This document shows, one piece after another, positions 48,151-56,544 of a stretch of 64,000 nucleotides of DNA. Both the position numbers and the translations under genes were made by a program. Below the pieces are notes generated by a model, which was given only the letters and a program-made list of their open reading frames with translations, did no database searches and had not been told where the DNA came from. The stretch's first letter is position 1; the number at the start of each line of letters is the position of its first letter. Where the stretch lies: positions 1,736,001-1,800,000 of the forward strand of contig NZ_CP194902.1 of the NCBI RefSeq assembly GCF_051027545.1, in the 5' to 3' direction. The stretch comes from Methylocaldum sp002005105. GTDB taxonomy: Bacteria > Pseudomonadota > Gammaproteobacteria > Methylococcales > Methylococcaceae.

Positions 48151-48675
48151 GTGTGGCTTTTCGTCGGAAAGCCCTTGTTCGCTCTTCTGAAGAATCTGTG
48201 GGACGAGGCGTTCTGAGAAACCAGCAATAAATGCCCAGAAGAGAAGCTTTGCTACATCCTGCCCTGATGCTGGATAGGTAGAGTTGATGAATCTGATCAG
48301 GTCGTCTGCTGTTGGTAGAGGCTCAGAAAATGGGGGAAATGCAAAATGAGGAAAGAGTGGTCCGTTCAAGATTTCACTCAAAAAGCCCACGTATAGAACG
48401 AGAGAGAATATCCCACCGTAGATTGGAATTAGCAGAATCTGAAACCATGACCGGGACAATAGTTCAAGTTCTTCATCGGCAAGTTTCTTCAGGCGTTGCT
48501 GGATGCTTACAAAACCACCAAGTAGTCCGCAACCAAAGCATAACCACGACACCATGAGTCGCTGGTGAAAGAGGAATGACAGCCCGAATATCGAAACCAC
48601 TATCACGAGAGCGCAGGCTGTCATGAGAATAAGCCGCTTAGTAATTGTGTGGAGCTTTTCAGTTCGGCTGGACAT
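48145..48675 (-). CDS. membrane protein of unknown function (integron cassette)
   Basis: 176 residues with about four hydrophobic segments (LILMTACALVIVVSIFGLSFLF, WLCFGCGLLGGFVSIQQ, ILLIPIYGGIFSLVLYVGFL, LLFWAFIAGFSERLVPQIL). The GFSERLVPQ motif is shared by many cassette-encoded membrane proteins. AAGGAAG precedes the start. Confidence 0.8.
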   Translation of the reverse strand: MSSRTEKLHTITKRLILMTACALVIVVSIFGLSFLFHQRLMVSWLCFGCGLLGGFVSIQQRLKKLADEELELLSRSWFQILLIPIYGGIFSLVLYVGFLSEILNGPLFPHFAFPPFSEPLPTADDLIRFINSTYPASGQDVAKLLFWAFIAGFSERLVPQILQKSEQGLSDEKPHP

Positions 48676-48696
48676 AAGGCTTCCTTCTGCGTGAGC

Positions 48697-48760
48697 CCCT
48701 AACGTTCAAATTGAGGGGCGCGCCGTTTTTGGCGCGTCCCTCTCGAATGCAGGGTTAGGA
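48697..48760 (-). repeat. attC site of the DUF4260 cassette
   Basis: CCCTAAC (48697) and GTTAGGA (48754); GAGGGGCGCGCCG pairs with GGCGCGTCCCTC. Confidence 0.88.
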
Positions 48761-49146
48761 GCGGGCCTGGCAAACCGACCGATAATGCCGAGATGGGTAA
48801 AACCAAACCCCACGGAATACTTGAGCCCGTAACCTAGAGCACGGTCAAAGCCAATGTGGGCGCACCATATGACGCCCGCACATGAAAGCACGGGGGCAGG
48901 GAGGAGGAACCCTACGAGAAGACAGGCAATCGCACCGATATACGAGTGTGCGGCATTATAGGTTATGGCACCAACCCGTGCCCCAGCGAGATAACCTAGA
49001 AACGAAACGTCCGGGGTGAGAAAGAACAATGCAAACGTACCCCAGCTAAAGCCCAATTTCGAGTAAGCAAGCACCGCTGCGAGGAGAACACACAGCCCCT
49101 CAAGTCGAAGCATTAAACGTACAGCACCTGTAGTTTCACCGGACAT
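48706..49146 (-). CDS. DUF4260 membrane protein
   Basis: 146 residues from the ATG at 49146, which has AAGGAGATC at the right distance. LRLEGLCVLLAAVLAYSKLGFSWGTFALFFLTPDVSFLGYLAG, GAITYNAAHSYIGAI, WCAHIGFDRALGYGLKYSVGFGFTHLGIIGR is the DUF4260 family, four membrane helices with conserved polar residues. The last 15 residues are read from the attC. Confidence 0.92.
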   Translation of the reverse strand: MSGETTGAVRLMLRLEGLCVLLAAVLAYSKLGFSWGTFALFFLTPDVSFLGYLAGARVGAITYNAAHSYIGAIACLLVGFLLPAPVLSCAGVIWCAHIGFDRALGYGLKYSVGFGFTHLGIIGRFARPAPNPAFERDAPKTARPSI

Positions 49147-49164
49147 TTGATCTCCTTGCATAGC

Positions 49165-49290
49165 GCCCAAAGTTTGAGCTCACCCGAGTGCCGCAGCGGG
49201 TGAAGCCCGCTGCAAGAGCGAACCATGAGTAGGCTGCATTGCCTGCCACCTCATCACCCTCCAGCCAACTCTCACCCCGCCCATTAGGGC
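49165..49290 (-). repeat. attC site of the peptidase cassette, degenerate
   Basis: GCCCAAA (49165) and ATTAGGG (49283) replace the usual cores; GCTCACCCGAGTGCCGCAGCGGGTGAAGCCCGC gives internal hairpins. The site is longer than its neighbours. Confidence 0.55.
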
Positions 49291-49952
49291 GTAAATCGTT
49301 TCCAATGGCCTTCGGAGACAACCTCGACCATGCCATCGATCACTTTGATGGCGGTCTGATCGTCCATGGCGTACGCCGGCACACGCATGCCGGCGGCCCA
49401 TTTTTCCGCGTGAGCCATGGAATTCTCCGGCAGCATCTCGTGATCGAGGTGTGGAAACATCGAAAAATCCACCAGTCCTAATGTTTCATCGCTACCGGTG
49501 GGCGGCTTCCAGCGGACGAAGTCCTCCCCGATGCTGGGGGCCATCACCATGCTCCCGGCGCTCAGTCCCACGTAAACCGTCTCGCGCAGTGACGGCAAGA
49601 GGCTTGCCAGTCCTGATTGCCGCATCCAATAACACAGGTACAAGGGATCGCCGCCTCCCACCAGCAGGACGTCAGTTGCCTGGACCATGGGGACCCAATG
49701 CTCTTTATCGATGCTGGGCAGCGCGGTCAGCTCCAGCACTCCCAAGGACTTCCAACCCAATTCGCACATGGGGCAGACGGGATCTCGTCCGCTGATCAGC
49801 CGCCATGCGATGTCAGCACCGCCGGGCAAGGCATACGCCGCGGTGGGAATGCAGAGGGCGCTGGACTCGGCAATCGGTTTGCCCAGCAGGTCGAGCAGCG
49901 CATTGTGGATGCTCGTGTTCTTGATACCGGCCGAGGTAAGAAGATACTTCAC
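49284..49952 (-). CDS. peptidase S51 (dipeptidase E-like)
   Basis: 222 residues from a GTG at 49952 preceded by AAGGAGAG; the upstream open frame is fortuitous. KYLLTSAGIKNTSIHNALLDLLGKPI, DVLLVGGGDPLYLCYWM, TVYVGLSAGSMVMAPSIGEDF (catalytic Ser in GLSAGS), FSMFPHLDHEMLPENS. These are serine peptidases that cut after N-terminal Asp or process cyanophycin dipeptides. Confidence 0.92.
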   Translation of the reverse strand: MKYLLTSAGIKNTSIHNALLDLLGKPIAESSALCIPTAAYALPGGADIAWRLISGRDPVCPMCELGWKSLGVLELTALPSIDKEHWVPMVQATDVLLVGGGDPLYLCYWMRQSGLASLLPSLRETVYVGLSAGSMVMAPSIGEDFVRWKPPTGSDETLGLVDFSMFPHLDHEMLPENSMAHAEKWAAGMRVPAYAMDDQTAIKVIDGMVEVVSEGHWKRFTP

Positions 49953-50009
49953 TGAAACTCTCCTTGCAGTTACCGAGAGCGTCCTTTGAGCAGGAACGCG
50001 ATGGCTGCG

Positions 50010-50068
50010 GGCTAACGTTTGAGTTAAGTGGCGCGCGTCAGCGCGTCCGCTTGGACGAATTGTTAGCC
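50010..50068 (-). repeat. attC site
   Basis: GGCTAAC (50010) and GTTAGCC (50062), perfectly complementary; AGTGGCGCGCG pairs with CGCGTCCGCTT. Confidence 0.92.
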
Positions 50069-50125
50069 GCCACCTGACGATCAGAGCGTAAATGTGGCAG
50101 GAGGTACCATCGTCCACTTCCCGCT

Positions 50126-50611
50126 TCAACCACGGCGCGCCGCTTCGATTGCCGCGATGTCGATCTTTCTCATCTGCATCATTGCATCGAATGCACGCTT
50201 GGCAGCAGCGCGATCGGGGTCGGTTATCGCTTCTGTCAAAGCCTGTGGGGTAATCTGCCAGGAGAGGCCCCATTTGTCTTTGCACCAGCCGCACGAACTC
50301 TCTTCGCCACCGTTGCCCACGATCGCGTTCCAGTAACGATCGGTTTCTGCCTGGTCAGAGGTTGCGACCTGAAAGGAGAACGCTTCGCTGTGCTTAAAGT
50401 TGGGTCCGCCATTAAGCCCGAGGCAGGGAATTCCCATGACAGTAAACTCGACCGTCAAAACATCCCCTTGCTTCCCGGATGGAAAGTCCCCCGGTGCGCG
50501 ATGTACCGCACCAACAGATGAATCGGGGAAGGTCTTCGCGTAAAAACGCGCCGCCTCTTCGGCGTCGCCGTCGTACCAAAGGCAAATCGTGTTCTTTGCT
50601 TGCTTCATCAT
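50126..50611 (-). CDS. PhnB/VOC-like protein
   Basis: 161 residues: TICLWYDGDAEEAARFYAKTFPDSSVGAV, GDVLTVEFTVMGIPCLGLNGGPNFKHSEAFSFQV, ETDRYWNAIVGNGGEESSCGWCKDKWGLSWQITP, AAKRAFDAMMQMRKIDIAAIEAA. This is a very widespread PhnB-like family, frequent in integrons, without a proven reaction. Confidence 0.94.
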   Translation of the reverse strand: MMKQAKNTICLWYDGDAEEAARFYAKTFPDSSVGAVHRAPGDFPSGKQGDVLTVEFTVMGIPCLGLNGGPNFKHSEAFSFQVATSDQAETDRYWNAIVGNGGEESSCGWCKDKWGLSWQITPQALTEAITDPDRAAAKRAFDAMMQMRKIDIAAIEAARRG

Positions 50612-50633
50612 GTCACTTCTCCATGCGCACAGG

Positions 50634-50697
50634 GGCTAACGACGAAGCTCAGCCGCTGCGCCGCATCGGCGCGGTCGGCTGGAGCGCCTCGTTAGCC
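50634..50697 (-). repeat. attC site of the nuclease-like cassette
   Basis: GGCTAAC (50634) and GTTAGCC (50691); CAGCCGCTGCGCCGC pairs with GCGCGGTCGGCTG. Confidence 0.92.
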
Positions 50698-51293
50698 ATC
50701 CACTTTAATTCGAAGTACGGACACCGTTCAATGCTCGGGTCATATGATAGAAGGAGCAGTGCTCGATCAATGTATTCGGGCTTCTGAAAGACGTGCCCAT
50801 CAAGAAACTTTTCTACTACGTTGCGAGGCAAACCGGGTTCATCCGTATGTATCACAACCATGTAACCATCAGAGTACGGCGGGTCTTTCAGCGCTGGAAA
50901 ACGCCGATCCTTCTTCGTGATACAGCACGTGAGCGCGTCGATAAACTTCTGTTGGTTCCACTCAGCCCATTCGCTGAGCTTCCTCTCCTTCCGTGCCCGC
51001 TTGTACTCGTGGATCATAGGGCCATCAACAAGCTCAGTGACCTCGATGGCGAGCCGCTGACCGCTCTCCCCAAGAGCCTCACAATCCGGAGGATCATTGG
51101 GCCGCCGGCGACTCTTTATCTTTGAAAAGAAGAGCGTGCCGTCGGCATGCATTGACTCCGCAAGGGCGACGACTACGCCCCACTCCTCTAGATCTCTATC
51201 TATCGCCCATCCGAAGAAATCAGCGTAGCCGCGCGCTTTATCGCGCGCAGCTCGCATCAGGGAAACAATCTCAGCTTGGTCTTCAAGTTTCAT
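50649..51293 (-). CDS. cassette protein with a possible PD-(D/E)XK nuclease core
   Basis: 214 residues from the ATG at 51293. NDPPDCEALGESGQRLAIEVTELVD has the D-x12-ExT spacing of the PD-(D/E)XK fold, with Thr in place of Lys. It is followed by long helices (HEYKRARKERKLSEWAEWNQQKFIDALTCCITKKD). YMVVIHTDEPGLPRNVVEKFLDG and ALLLLSYDPSIERCPYFEL follow. A nuclease function is only a suggestion. The tail NEALQPTAPMRRSG is read from the attC. Confidence 0.65.
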   Translation of the reverse strand: MKLEDQAEIVSLMRAARDKARGYADFFGWAIDRDLEEWGVVVALAESMHADGTLFFSKIKSRRRPNDPPDCEALGESGQRLAIEVTELVDGPMIHEYKRARKERKLSEWAEWNQQKFIDALTCCITKKDRRFPALKDPPYSDGYMVVIHTDEPGLPRNVVEKFLDGHVFQKPEYIDRALLLLSYDPSIERCPYFELKWMANEALQPTAPMRRSG

Positions 51294-51301
51294 GAAACGA
51301 T

Positions 51302-51361
51302 GGCTAACGCTATTGCTCAGGCGCGCGGGTTTCCCGCGTCGCCTGCAGCAATTTGTTGGAG
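51302..51361 (-). repeat. attC site
   Basis: GGCTAAC (51302) and GTTGGAG (51355); TCAGGCGCGCGGGTTTCCCGCGTCGCCTG forms the stem. The nearly identical stem at 58230 shows a shared attC type. Confidence 0.9.
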
Positions 51362-51735
51362 GCCAGGATGCGAATTCGATCGACGACAATGGTGGCGCAC
51401 AGCGCCGCCAACGGAAGGTAGGCGATCGCGATCGGGTAATGTCTTGAATCGGCCCATGAGAAAGCCATCAGCGACGCAATGAGACCACCCAAGATGGCAA
51501 GCATCATTCCCAATGACACGGTCCACACCCCGCGCTTTGGGACCCTGACTGCCGTAAGAAGGCAGACCAGAATAACGATGGAAACGACCACTCCGTCAGC
51601 GAGCGGCAGGCCTATCGAATCTGCATCTATGGGGTAGACGCCGAGGGAGAGATTGTGCCTTAGCGTGAAGTAGGAGACGACGTTAACTCCGCCAGCCGAA
51701 GCGAGGGCTAGGAGCGCTGCAGCCGTAGTCTTCAC
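51310..51735 (-). CDS. four-helix membrane protein of unknown function
   Basis: 141 residues from a GTG at 51735 (a TTG at 51747 is possible). Four hydrophobic segments (AAALLALASAGGVNVVSYFTL, GVVVSIVILVCLLTAV, VSLGMMLAILGGLIASLMAF, IAYLPLAALCATIVV). The C terminus NKLLQATRETRAPEQ comes from the attC. No family recognised. Confidence 0.7.
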   Translation of the reverse strand: MKTTAAALLALASAGGVNVVSYFTLRHNLSLGVYPIDADSIGLPLADGVVVSIVILVCLLTAVRVPKRGVWTVSLGMMLAILGGLIASLMAFSWADSRHYPIAIAYLPLAALCATIVVDRIRILASNKLLQATRETRAPEQ

Positions 51736-51741
51736 TCTGGC

Positions 51742-51801
51742 CTCCAACGTTAAAGCTCACCGGCGGAGCGAAGCGGAGTCCGGTGCAGCGCCTTGTTAGG
51801 C
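51742..51801 (-). repeat. attC site of the DJ-1 cassette
   Basis: CTCCAAC (51742) and GTTAGGC (51795); CTCACCGGCGGAG and CGGAGTCCGGTG arms. Confidence 0.85.
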
Positions 51802-52406
51802 GTCATCGTACTGATATATGGCTCGATGTTTTTTATTGCTCTTGAAACGTACTCATCCTTCTCGCCAACCGGGGCAACGTAATGCAATGCTTCCTTGGCG
51901 GCTTCTTCGCCCTCGGCGCGGGCAATAATCCATGCGGCTAGATATTGCGACGCGAAACAACCTCCGGCGGTGGCGATGTTGCCCGATGCGTAGAAGGGTT
52001 GGTTCAGCACTTCAACCCCAGCTTCTTGTACCCAAGGTTTGGTTGTGAGATCTGTGCATGCAGGAACGTTGGCGAGTATGCCAAGCTTGGCAAGGATGAG
52101 CGTGCCGGAGCATTGCGCTCCGATAAGCTGGTGTGCGGGATCCAAGCGCAGAGCCGACATGATGGCTGAGTCATTTACGATCTCTCTCGTTTTGATGCCG
52201 CTGCCGACAATGACTGCGTCAGCGGAAGTTGCTTCCGCAAGGGTTGACTGCCCATGCACGGTCACGCCGTTCATTGAAGTGACAGCGCTCTCCGGACAGC
52301 AGAGCGTGACGCGCCAATCTGGTTTCTTGATTCGATTGAGCACGCCAAGCGCCACGAGAGAGTCGAGCTCGTTGAAGCCTTGGAAGGTGAGTATGGCGAT
52401 GTGCAT
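51750..52406 (-). CDS. DJ-1/PfpI-family protein
   Basis: 218 residues: MHIAILTFQGFNELDSLVALGVLNRIKKPDWRVTLCCPESAVTSMNGVTV, DAVIVGSGIKTREIVND, LIGAQCSGTLILAKLGIL with the nucleophilic Cys (AQCSG), and AGGCFASQYLAAWIIARAEG. Members include chaperone, glyoxalase and isonitrile hydratase activities. The last ~15 residues (NKALHRTPLRSAGEL) are encoded by the attC. Confidence 0.93.
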   Translation of the reverse strand: MHIAILTFQGFNELDSLVALGVLNRIKKPDWRVTLCCPESAVTSMNGVTVHGQSTLAEATSADAVIVGSGIKTREIVNDSAIMSALRLDPAHQLIGAQCSGTLILAKLGILANVPACTDLTTKPWVQEAGVEVLNQPFYASGNIATAGGCFASQYLAAWIIARAEGEEAAKEALHYVAPVGEKDEYVSRAIKNIEPYISTMTPNKALHRTPLRSAGEL

Positions 52407-52435
52407 TTTTAATTACCTCGGATTTCGGGCATGAC

Positions 52436-52498
52436 GCCTAACGTAAAGTTGAGTGGCGCGCCGCGTTTGGCGCGTCCCTCTCGAACGCCATGTTGGGC
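52436..52498 (-). repeat. attC site of the LysE cassette
   Basis: GCCTAAC (52436) and GTTGGGC (52492); AGTGGCGCGCCGCG pairs with TGGCGCGTCCCTC. Confidence 0.92.
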
Positions 52499-53146
52499 CT
52501 ATTTGGCACTGCGAGACCCCGCCAGCGCGGTGAAAACGCCGAGGCCAATAAACGCCCCACCCCCAAGCCAACAACCGATACGACGGGCGCCACGAGCGCG
52601 CGTCAATGCGGGTGCGACTGCACCGGCCGCTAAGGCATAGGTGCTGTCCGTGACTGCGGCAATTGCAACGAAGATCGAACCGAGCGCCATAGTTTGAAAC
52701 ATCGGCGATGCCTCCGGGCTCAAGAACTGGGGCAGGAACGCAGCGAAGAAAACCGTGGTCTTTGGGTTAAACAGTGCTACAACGAAGCCATCGCGGAAGA
52801 TGTGGCCAACTGGTGCTGCTTGAGGCACGGAGGTTGAAACCTCGGCTTGTGACTCACGCAACATTTGCACACCAAGATAAACAAGGTAGAAGGCCCCTGC
52901 GTACTTGACGACTGTGAAGGCGGCTGAGGAAACAGCAAACAAAGCTGCAAGACCAACAGATGCAGCAAATACATTGCCGAGGTTACCAAAAGCGACAGCA
53001 GCCACTGAAACCAGCCCCGAACGGCGGCCTTGGACGAGGCTCCGAGTAACGATGTAGAACACGCCCGGGCCTGGCGTAACTGCGAGCACAACGCTCGCAA
53101 GCAAGAATGCGGAAAACAGTGACCAGGATGAAAACAAAGTAGTCAT
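52499..53146 (-). CDS. LysE-family exporter
   Basis: 215 residues with six membrane segments, from the ATG at 53146. ASVVLAVTPGPGVFYIVTRSLVQGRRSGLVSVAAVAFGNLGNVFAA, AGAFYLVYLGVQMLRES and GFVVALFNPKTTVFFAAFLPQFLSPEAS are the hallmarks of LysE/RhtB amino-acid exporters. Inner membrane. Substrate unknown. Confidence 0.95.
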   Translation of the reverse strand: MTTLFSSWSLFSAFLLASVVLAVTPGPGVFYIVTRSLVQGRRSGLVSVAAVAFGNLGNVFAASVGLAALFAVSSAAFTVVKYAGAFYLVYLGVQMLRESQAEVSTSVPQAAPVGHIFRDGFVVALFNPKTTVFFAAFLPQFLSPEASPMFQTMALGSIFVAIAAVTDSTYALAAGAVAPALTRARGARRIGCWLGGGAFIGLGVFTALAGSRSAK

Positions 53147-53164
53147 GGTCACTTTCCTTGACAG

Positions 53165-53254
53165 GCCCAACGGCGAAAGTAACCGGACGCCGCGCGAGGC
53201 GGCAGGCTAGAGCGACGACGGTTGCCGGCGGTCCGGTTGACTGGATAGTTAGGG
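53165..53254 (-). repeat. attC site
   Basis: GCCCAAC (53165) and GTTAGGG (53248); AACCGGACGCCG and CGGCGGTCCGGTT form the stem. Confidence 0.9.
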
Positions 53255-53289
53255 CTGGCGGCCAAAACTGTCTGTATTTTCATAGCCGC

Positions 53290-53607
53290 TTACCTGGACA
53301 AGATGTACTGAATGGCTTGAAGCTTCTCTGCACTCAGACCGTGTAGGTCTTTTTCATCGATCCACTTCTCGCCCAGTAACCTGGCAAATACAAAGATCAG
53401 TTGCGAATAGCGGTAATCGTATTTTTCATCAATCGCTCTTCGTTGCTTGGTGAGGTAGTCGTGAACCGCCCAAAGGTCTTCGGGTTTTTCCACCTTCGCG
53501 GCCATATCTTTGAACTTGGCCATGATTGAAGCGCATTCCTTCTCGAGCGCTTTATCAAAGGCTCGCCTTGCGACTTTTTTCTCCGAATCAGACCACTTGA
53601 AGTCCAT
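53290..53607 (-). CDS. small helical cassette protein
   Basis: 105 residues: KWSDSEKKVARRAFDKALEKECASIMAKFKDMAAKVEKPEDLWAVHDYLTKQRRAIDEKYDYRYSQLIFVFARLLGEKWI. All-helical, charged. Proteins of this pattern are repeatedly found in integrons; function unknown. Confidence 0.82.
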   Translation of the reverse strand: MDFKWSDSEKKVARRAFDKALEKECASIMAKFKDMAAKVEKPEDLWAVHDYLTKQRRAIDEKYDYRYSQLIFVFARLLGEKWIDEKDLHGLSAEKLQAIQYILSR

Positions 53608-53632
53608 GATGACGTAATCCTAAGTTTTTGTT

Positions 53633-53719
53633 GCCTAACGTTCGCCATAACCGGCGGCAAAAAGTGGCGCGACGAAGAAGCGACGCTTTTTGCCGTCCGA
53701 GTTGGTGGCGTTGTTATGC
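53633..53719 (-). repeat. attC site
   Basis: GCCTAAC (53633) and GTTATGC (53713, one base off); CCGGCGGCAAAAAG and CTTTTTGCCGTCCG form a long stem. Confidence 0.9.
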
Positions 53720-54142
53720 ACGCCTGAACCCCGCGCGCACCCACGCCACTGCTACACCCAGCAAGTATAGAGCTAAAGGCACGCCCAACGCCGCCAAGCC
53801 CCGCTGCAAGTTTGGCTTGAGGGTGCTCGCAGTTCCTGGGCTGTGCTTCGCGTCAATTTCCGAGAAGCCGTATCTGTATGCGGGATGTTTGTTCAAATAT
53901 TTGTCATGCGTGGCCTCTACGAGCTGCCTATCCGACATATCGGAGTAAGCGGCCCGCACCGATACTGTGGTGTGGCCACGTAGATCCGTGGACTGTGCGA
54001 TTAGATACTGGATTAGCTCATTGAACAAGTCGTGATATCTCTGTTCCTCAGAACGCTGCGAAGTGATTGCCACGGACGAGATAACGGCGATCCAGGCGAC
54101 CGATAGGACGACCCACGCTCTTTGCCACCCGTTGAGTCTCAT
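53714..54142 (-). CDS. two-helix membrane protein of unknown function
   Basis: 142 residues with membrane helices at each end (WVVLSVAWIAVISSVAI and GVPLALYLLGVAVAWV) and a periplasmic or cytoplasmic middle of about 85 residues. The start MRLNGWQRAWVVLSV is shared by many cassette-type membrane proteins. Function unknown. Confidence 0.8.
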   Translation of the reverse strand: MRLNGWQRAWVVLSVAWIAVISSVAITSQRSEEQRYHDLFNELIQYLIAQSTDLRGHTTVSVRAAYSDMSDRQLVEATHDKYLNKHPAYRYGFSEIDAKHSPGTASTLKPNLQRGLAALGVPLALYLLGVAVAWVRAGFRRA

Positions 54143-54154
54143 GTTCTTCTCAGT

Positions 54155-54201
54155 GCATAACGCTCCGCATTAGCCGCGTCGGCTGCATGCGGTTGCTATG
54201 C
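54155..54201 (-). repeat. short attC site
   Basis: GCATAAC (54155) and GTTGCTATGC (54192-54201), with CCGCATTAGCCG and CGGCTGCATGCGG arms; 47 bp. Confidence 0.7.
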
Positions 54202-54259
54202 GAGATTTCGCGCGCATTATCTCCATAGCTCGCAATGGAATAGCCTGCGTCGCACAATT

Positions 54260-54553
54260 TCATGGAGTACCGACCTTCTTCACGAATCTCCCCTTGGAGT
54301 CGAACATGATGTATGTCTTTGAAGGAAGAACTCTCGCGATTCCGCCCTCATCAATGGCGACAATTTTCAGAACTCCAACACTGTAACCTTGGTCCCGTTC
54401 CGAGATTTCGATCAGACAAGGTTCGGAACGACTGCAACCGCAGATCTCGGCCGCTTGACGCTCTATTCCTTTTCTCAGTTCATCCGCGGCAGTCGCGCCA
54501 GCGACCAGTAGTAGCCCAGCACCCACTAAGTAGCGCAATCGAGAGTTACGCAT
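54260..54553 (-). CDS. secreted cassette protein of unknown function
   Basis: 97 residues from the ATG at 54553, which gives a signal peptide (MRNSRLRYLVGAGLLLVAGATA). The mature part has CGCSRSEPC, probably disulphide-bonded, and a beta-rich C terminus (SVGVLKIVAIDEGGIARVLPSKTYIMFDSKGRFVKKV). Its start codon overlaps the left core of the attC that carries the group II intron. Confidence 0.75.
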   Translation of the reverse strand: MRNSRLRYLVGAGLLLVAGATAADELRKGIERQAAEICGCSRSEPCLIEISERDQGYSVGVLKIVAIDEGGIARVLPSKTYIMFDSKGRFVKKVGTP

Positions 54554-54609
54554 AACGTCTGAATTCACCGGCCTGCGCGGCTCTTTGCGCAGGTCCGGTG
54601 GAATGATGG
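54549..54609 (-). repeat. attC site of the methyltransferase cassette, left part, interrupted by a group II intron
   Basis: GCATAAC (54549), then CACCGGCCTGCGC...GCGCAGGTCCGGTG stem up to 54609. The right core continues at 56545 after the intron: joining the two sides gives ...GATGG/(T)TAGGC, close to GTTAGGC. Confidence 0.85.
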
Positions 54610-56544
54610 GTGTACGCCCGACATGGGCATGAACTGATGGGGTGAGAGTCCCCTGTAGGAGTACCTGTAATGCCCATTCTTTGGGCCAATGTAACTACTA
54701 GCCGACGGCAAGGGCAACTCCGCGAGGAGTGGTCTGAAGGAAGCCCGAGCGCAAAGGTGCGAGCCGACGAACAGAAACCGCATAGAAGGCTCAGTCTCCG
54801 TGTGAGTCAGCACATGATGACGAAACCCGCCGGGTACGGGAGATAGGGTAAATGCGGCGGTTGTGCGCTGAAAGCTCATGTTCTTATTCGGGGAGATCTG
54901 TCCGGCGAGCGGCTGGGATAGGTTATGGGAGTCGGACTGAGGTCCAGGGCGAAAGCCTTGGAATAGCCACCGGACCCTACGACCTGTCTTTGGCAGCGCG
55001 TTTTGCGGCAACGCAGGGTGTGACCGGGCAGAAGTCAGCAGAGGCCATACTAGCCGCATCGGCCTGGAAGACCGGACGATGAAGGGCCGAACACAAGAAG
55101 ACAAGGAGGAGCCGTGAGCGACTCGGCATCGGCCGTGAACCCGACCGGGGGAGCCGATGTCCGGCGTGGCGTCACGCAGCCAGCCTTGCACGACGATCTG
55201 ATGGAGCGGGTGTTGGACCGTGCGAACCTGCGACGGGCCTGGAAGCGGGTGAAGGCCAATCGGGGTGCGCCCGGCATGGACGGGATGCGCATCGAGGACT
55301 TCGCCGAGTTTGCGCGCTCGCATTGGGCCGAGATTCGCCAGCAACTGGCCGATGGCAGTTATCAACCCCAAGCGGTACGACGGGTGTCGATCCCGAAGCC
55401 GGGAGGGGGCGAACGACTGCTGGGTATCCCGACCGTCATGGACCGGGTGATCCAGCAGGCCATCGCGCAAGTATTGACGCCGATCTTCGACCCCGGCTTT
55501 TCGGAGTCGAGTTTTGGTTTCCGACCGGGACGCTCCGCCCATGGAGCGTTGAGGCAGGTACAAGGTCATCTTCAGGCCGGCTACCGCATCGCCTGTGACC
55601 TGGACTTGGCGAAATTTTTCGACAACGTCCGGCACGATGTCTTGATGGCTCGTGTGGCCCGCAAGGTTGGCGACAAGCGGCTGTTGGCGCTGGTTGGCCG
55701 GTATTTGCGGGCGGGTGTTCTGGTCGGCGAGTCCATCCAGGTAACGGCGTTGGGGACGCCGCAAGGCGGACCGCTGTCGCCGTTGCTCGCCAACATCCTG
55801 TTGGATGACTTGGACAAGGAACTGGAAGGGCGTGGCCACCGGTTCGTCCGCTATGCGGACGACCTGCTGATCTTGGTCAAAAGTCAGCGGGCCGGCGAGC
55901 GGGTGAAGGATAGCGTCACGCGCTTCCTGACCGGCACGCTCAAACTGGTGGTCAACGAGCAGAAGAGCCGGGTGGTCAAAACCGACCAGGCCAAGTTTCT
56001 CGGATTCAATTTCCGGGGAACCAAGCTGCGTTGGGGCGACCGGGCATTCGAGGACTTCAAACACAACATCCGGACACTGACCGGGCGTAGCTGGGGTGTC
56101 TCGATGGCTCACCGGTTTTACAAGCTCGCCCAGTATATCCGCGGTTGGATGGGCTACTTCGGCATTTCGGACTACTACCGCCCGATCCCCGAACTCGACC
56201 ACTGGCTTCGACGCCGGGTACGCATGTGCTACTGGAAACAGTGGCGCTACGTGCGTACCAAGGTCAAGAACCTGTTGGGTTTGGGGACGAGCAAGCGCCA
56301 GGCAATCCTGACGGCGATCAGCAGCAAGAGCTACTGGCATCTGTCGCGGACGCTGGCGACGCAGACCGGGATGACCAACCAATGGCTGAAGACCCAGGGG
56401 CTGATCACTATCCGTGATCTTTGGATGAAGGCCCATGGCTACACCTGACATCGTCGTGTGCTCCCTTTTCGTGAACCGCCCGGTGCGGACCCGCATGCCG
56501 TGGTGGTGTGGGGACTGGGGGTTAGAAACCCCTGGTTACCCGAT
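54610..56544 (+). mobile_element. group IIC-attC intron
   Basis: The 5' end GTGTACGCCCGACATGGGC is the bacterial group II start. The 3' end has domain V (GAACCGCCCGG...CCGTGGTGGTGTGG, about 56473-56511), then a domain VI hairpin (GGGGGTTAGAAACCCC) and ACCCGAT. It lies in the right core of an attC and is oriented opposite to the cassette genes, as for IIC-attC introns that recognise the attC hairpin. The exact 3' boundary may shift by one base. Confidence 0.92.
55114..56448 (+). CDS. ltrA: group II intron reverse transcriptase/maturase
   Basis: 444 residues from a GTG preceded by AAGGAGGA. RT motifs: RRVSIPKPGGGERLLGIPTVMDRVIQQAIAQVL, SSFGFRPGRSAHGAL, IACDLDLAKFFDNVRHD, TPQGGPLSPLLANILLDDLDKEL and RYADDLLIL (YADD at 247-250). 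The X/maturase domain follows (NFRGTKLRWGDRAFEDFKHNIRTLTGRSWGVSM, YIRGWMGYFGISDY). There is no HNH endonuclease domain, typical of class C. It helps splicing and reverse-transcribes the intron into attC hairpins. Confidence 0.96.
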   Translation: MSDSASAVNPTGGADVRRGVTQPALHDDLMERVLDRANLRRAWKRVKANRGAPGMDGMRIEDFAEFARSHWAEIRQQLADGSYQPQAVRRVSIPKPGGGERLLGIPTVMDRVIQQAIAQVLTPIFDPGFSESSFGFRPGRSAHGALRQVQGHLQAGYRIACDLDLAKFFDNVRHDVLMARVARKVGDKRLLALVGRYLRAGVLVGESIQVTALGTPQGGPLSPLLANILLDDLDKELEGRGHRFVRYADDLLILVKSQRAGERVKDSVTRFLTGTLKLVVNEQKSRVVKTDQAKFLGFNFRGTKLRWGDRAFEDFKHNIRTLTGRSWGVSMAHRFYKLAQYIRGWMGYFGISDYYRPIPELDHWLRRRVRMCYWKQWRYVRTKVKNLLGLGTSKRQAILTAISSKSYWHLSRTLATQTGMTNQWLKTQGLITIRDLWMKAHGYT

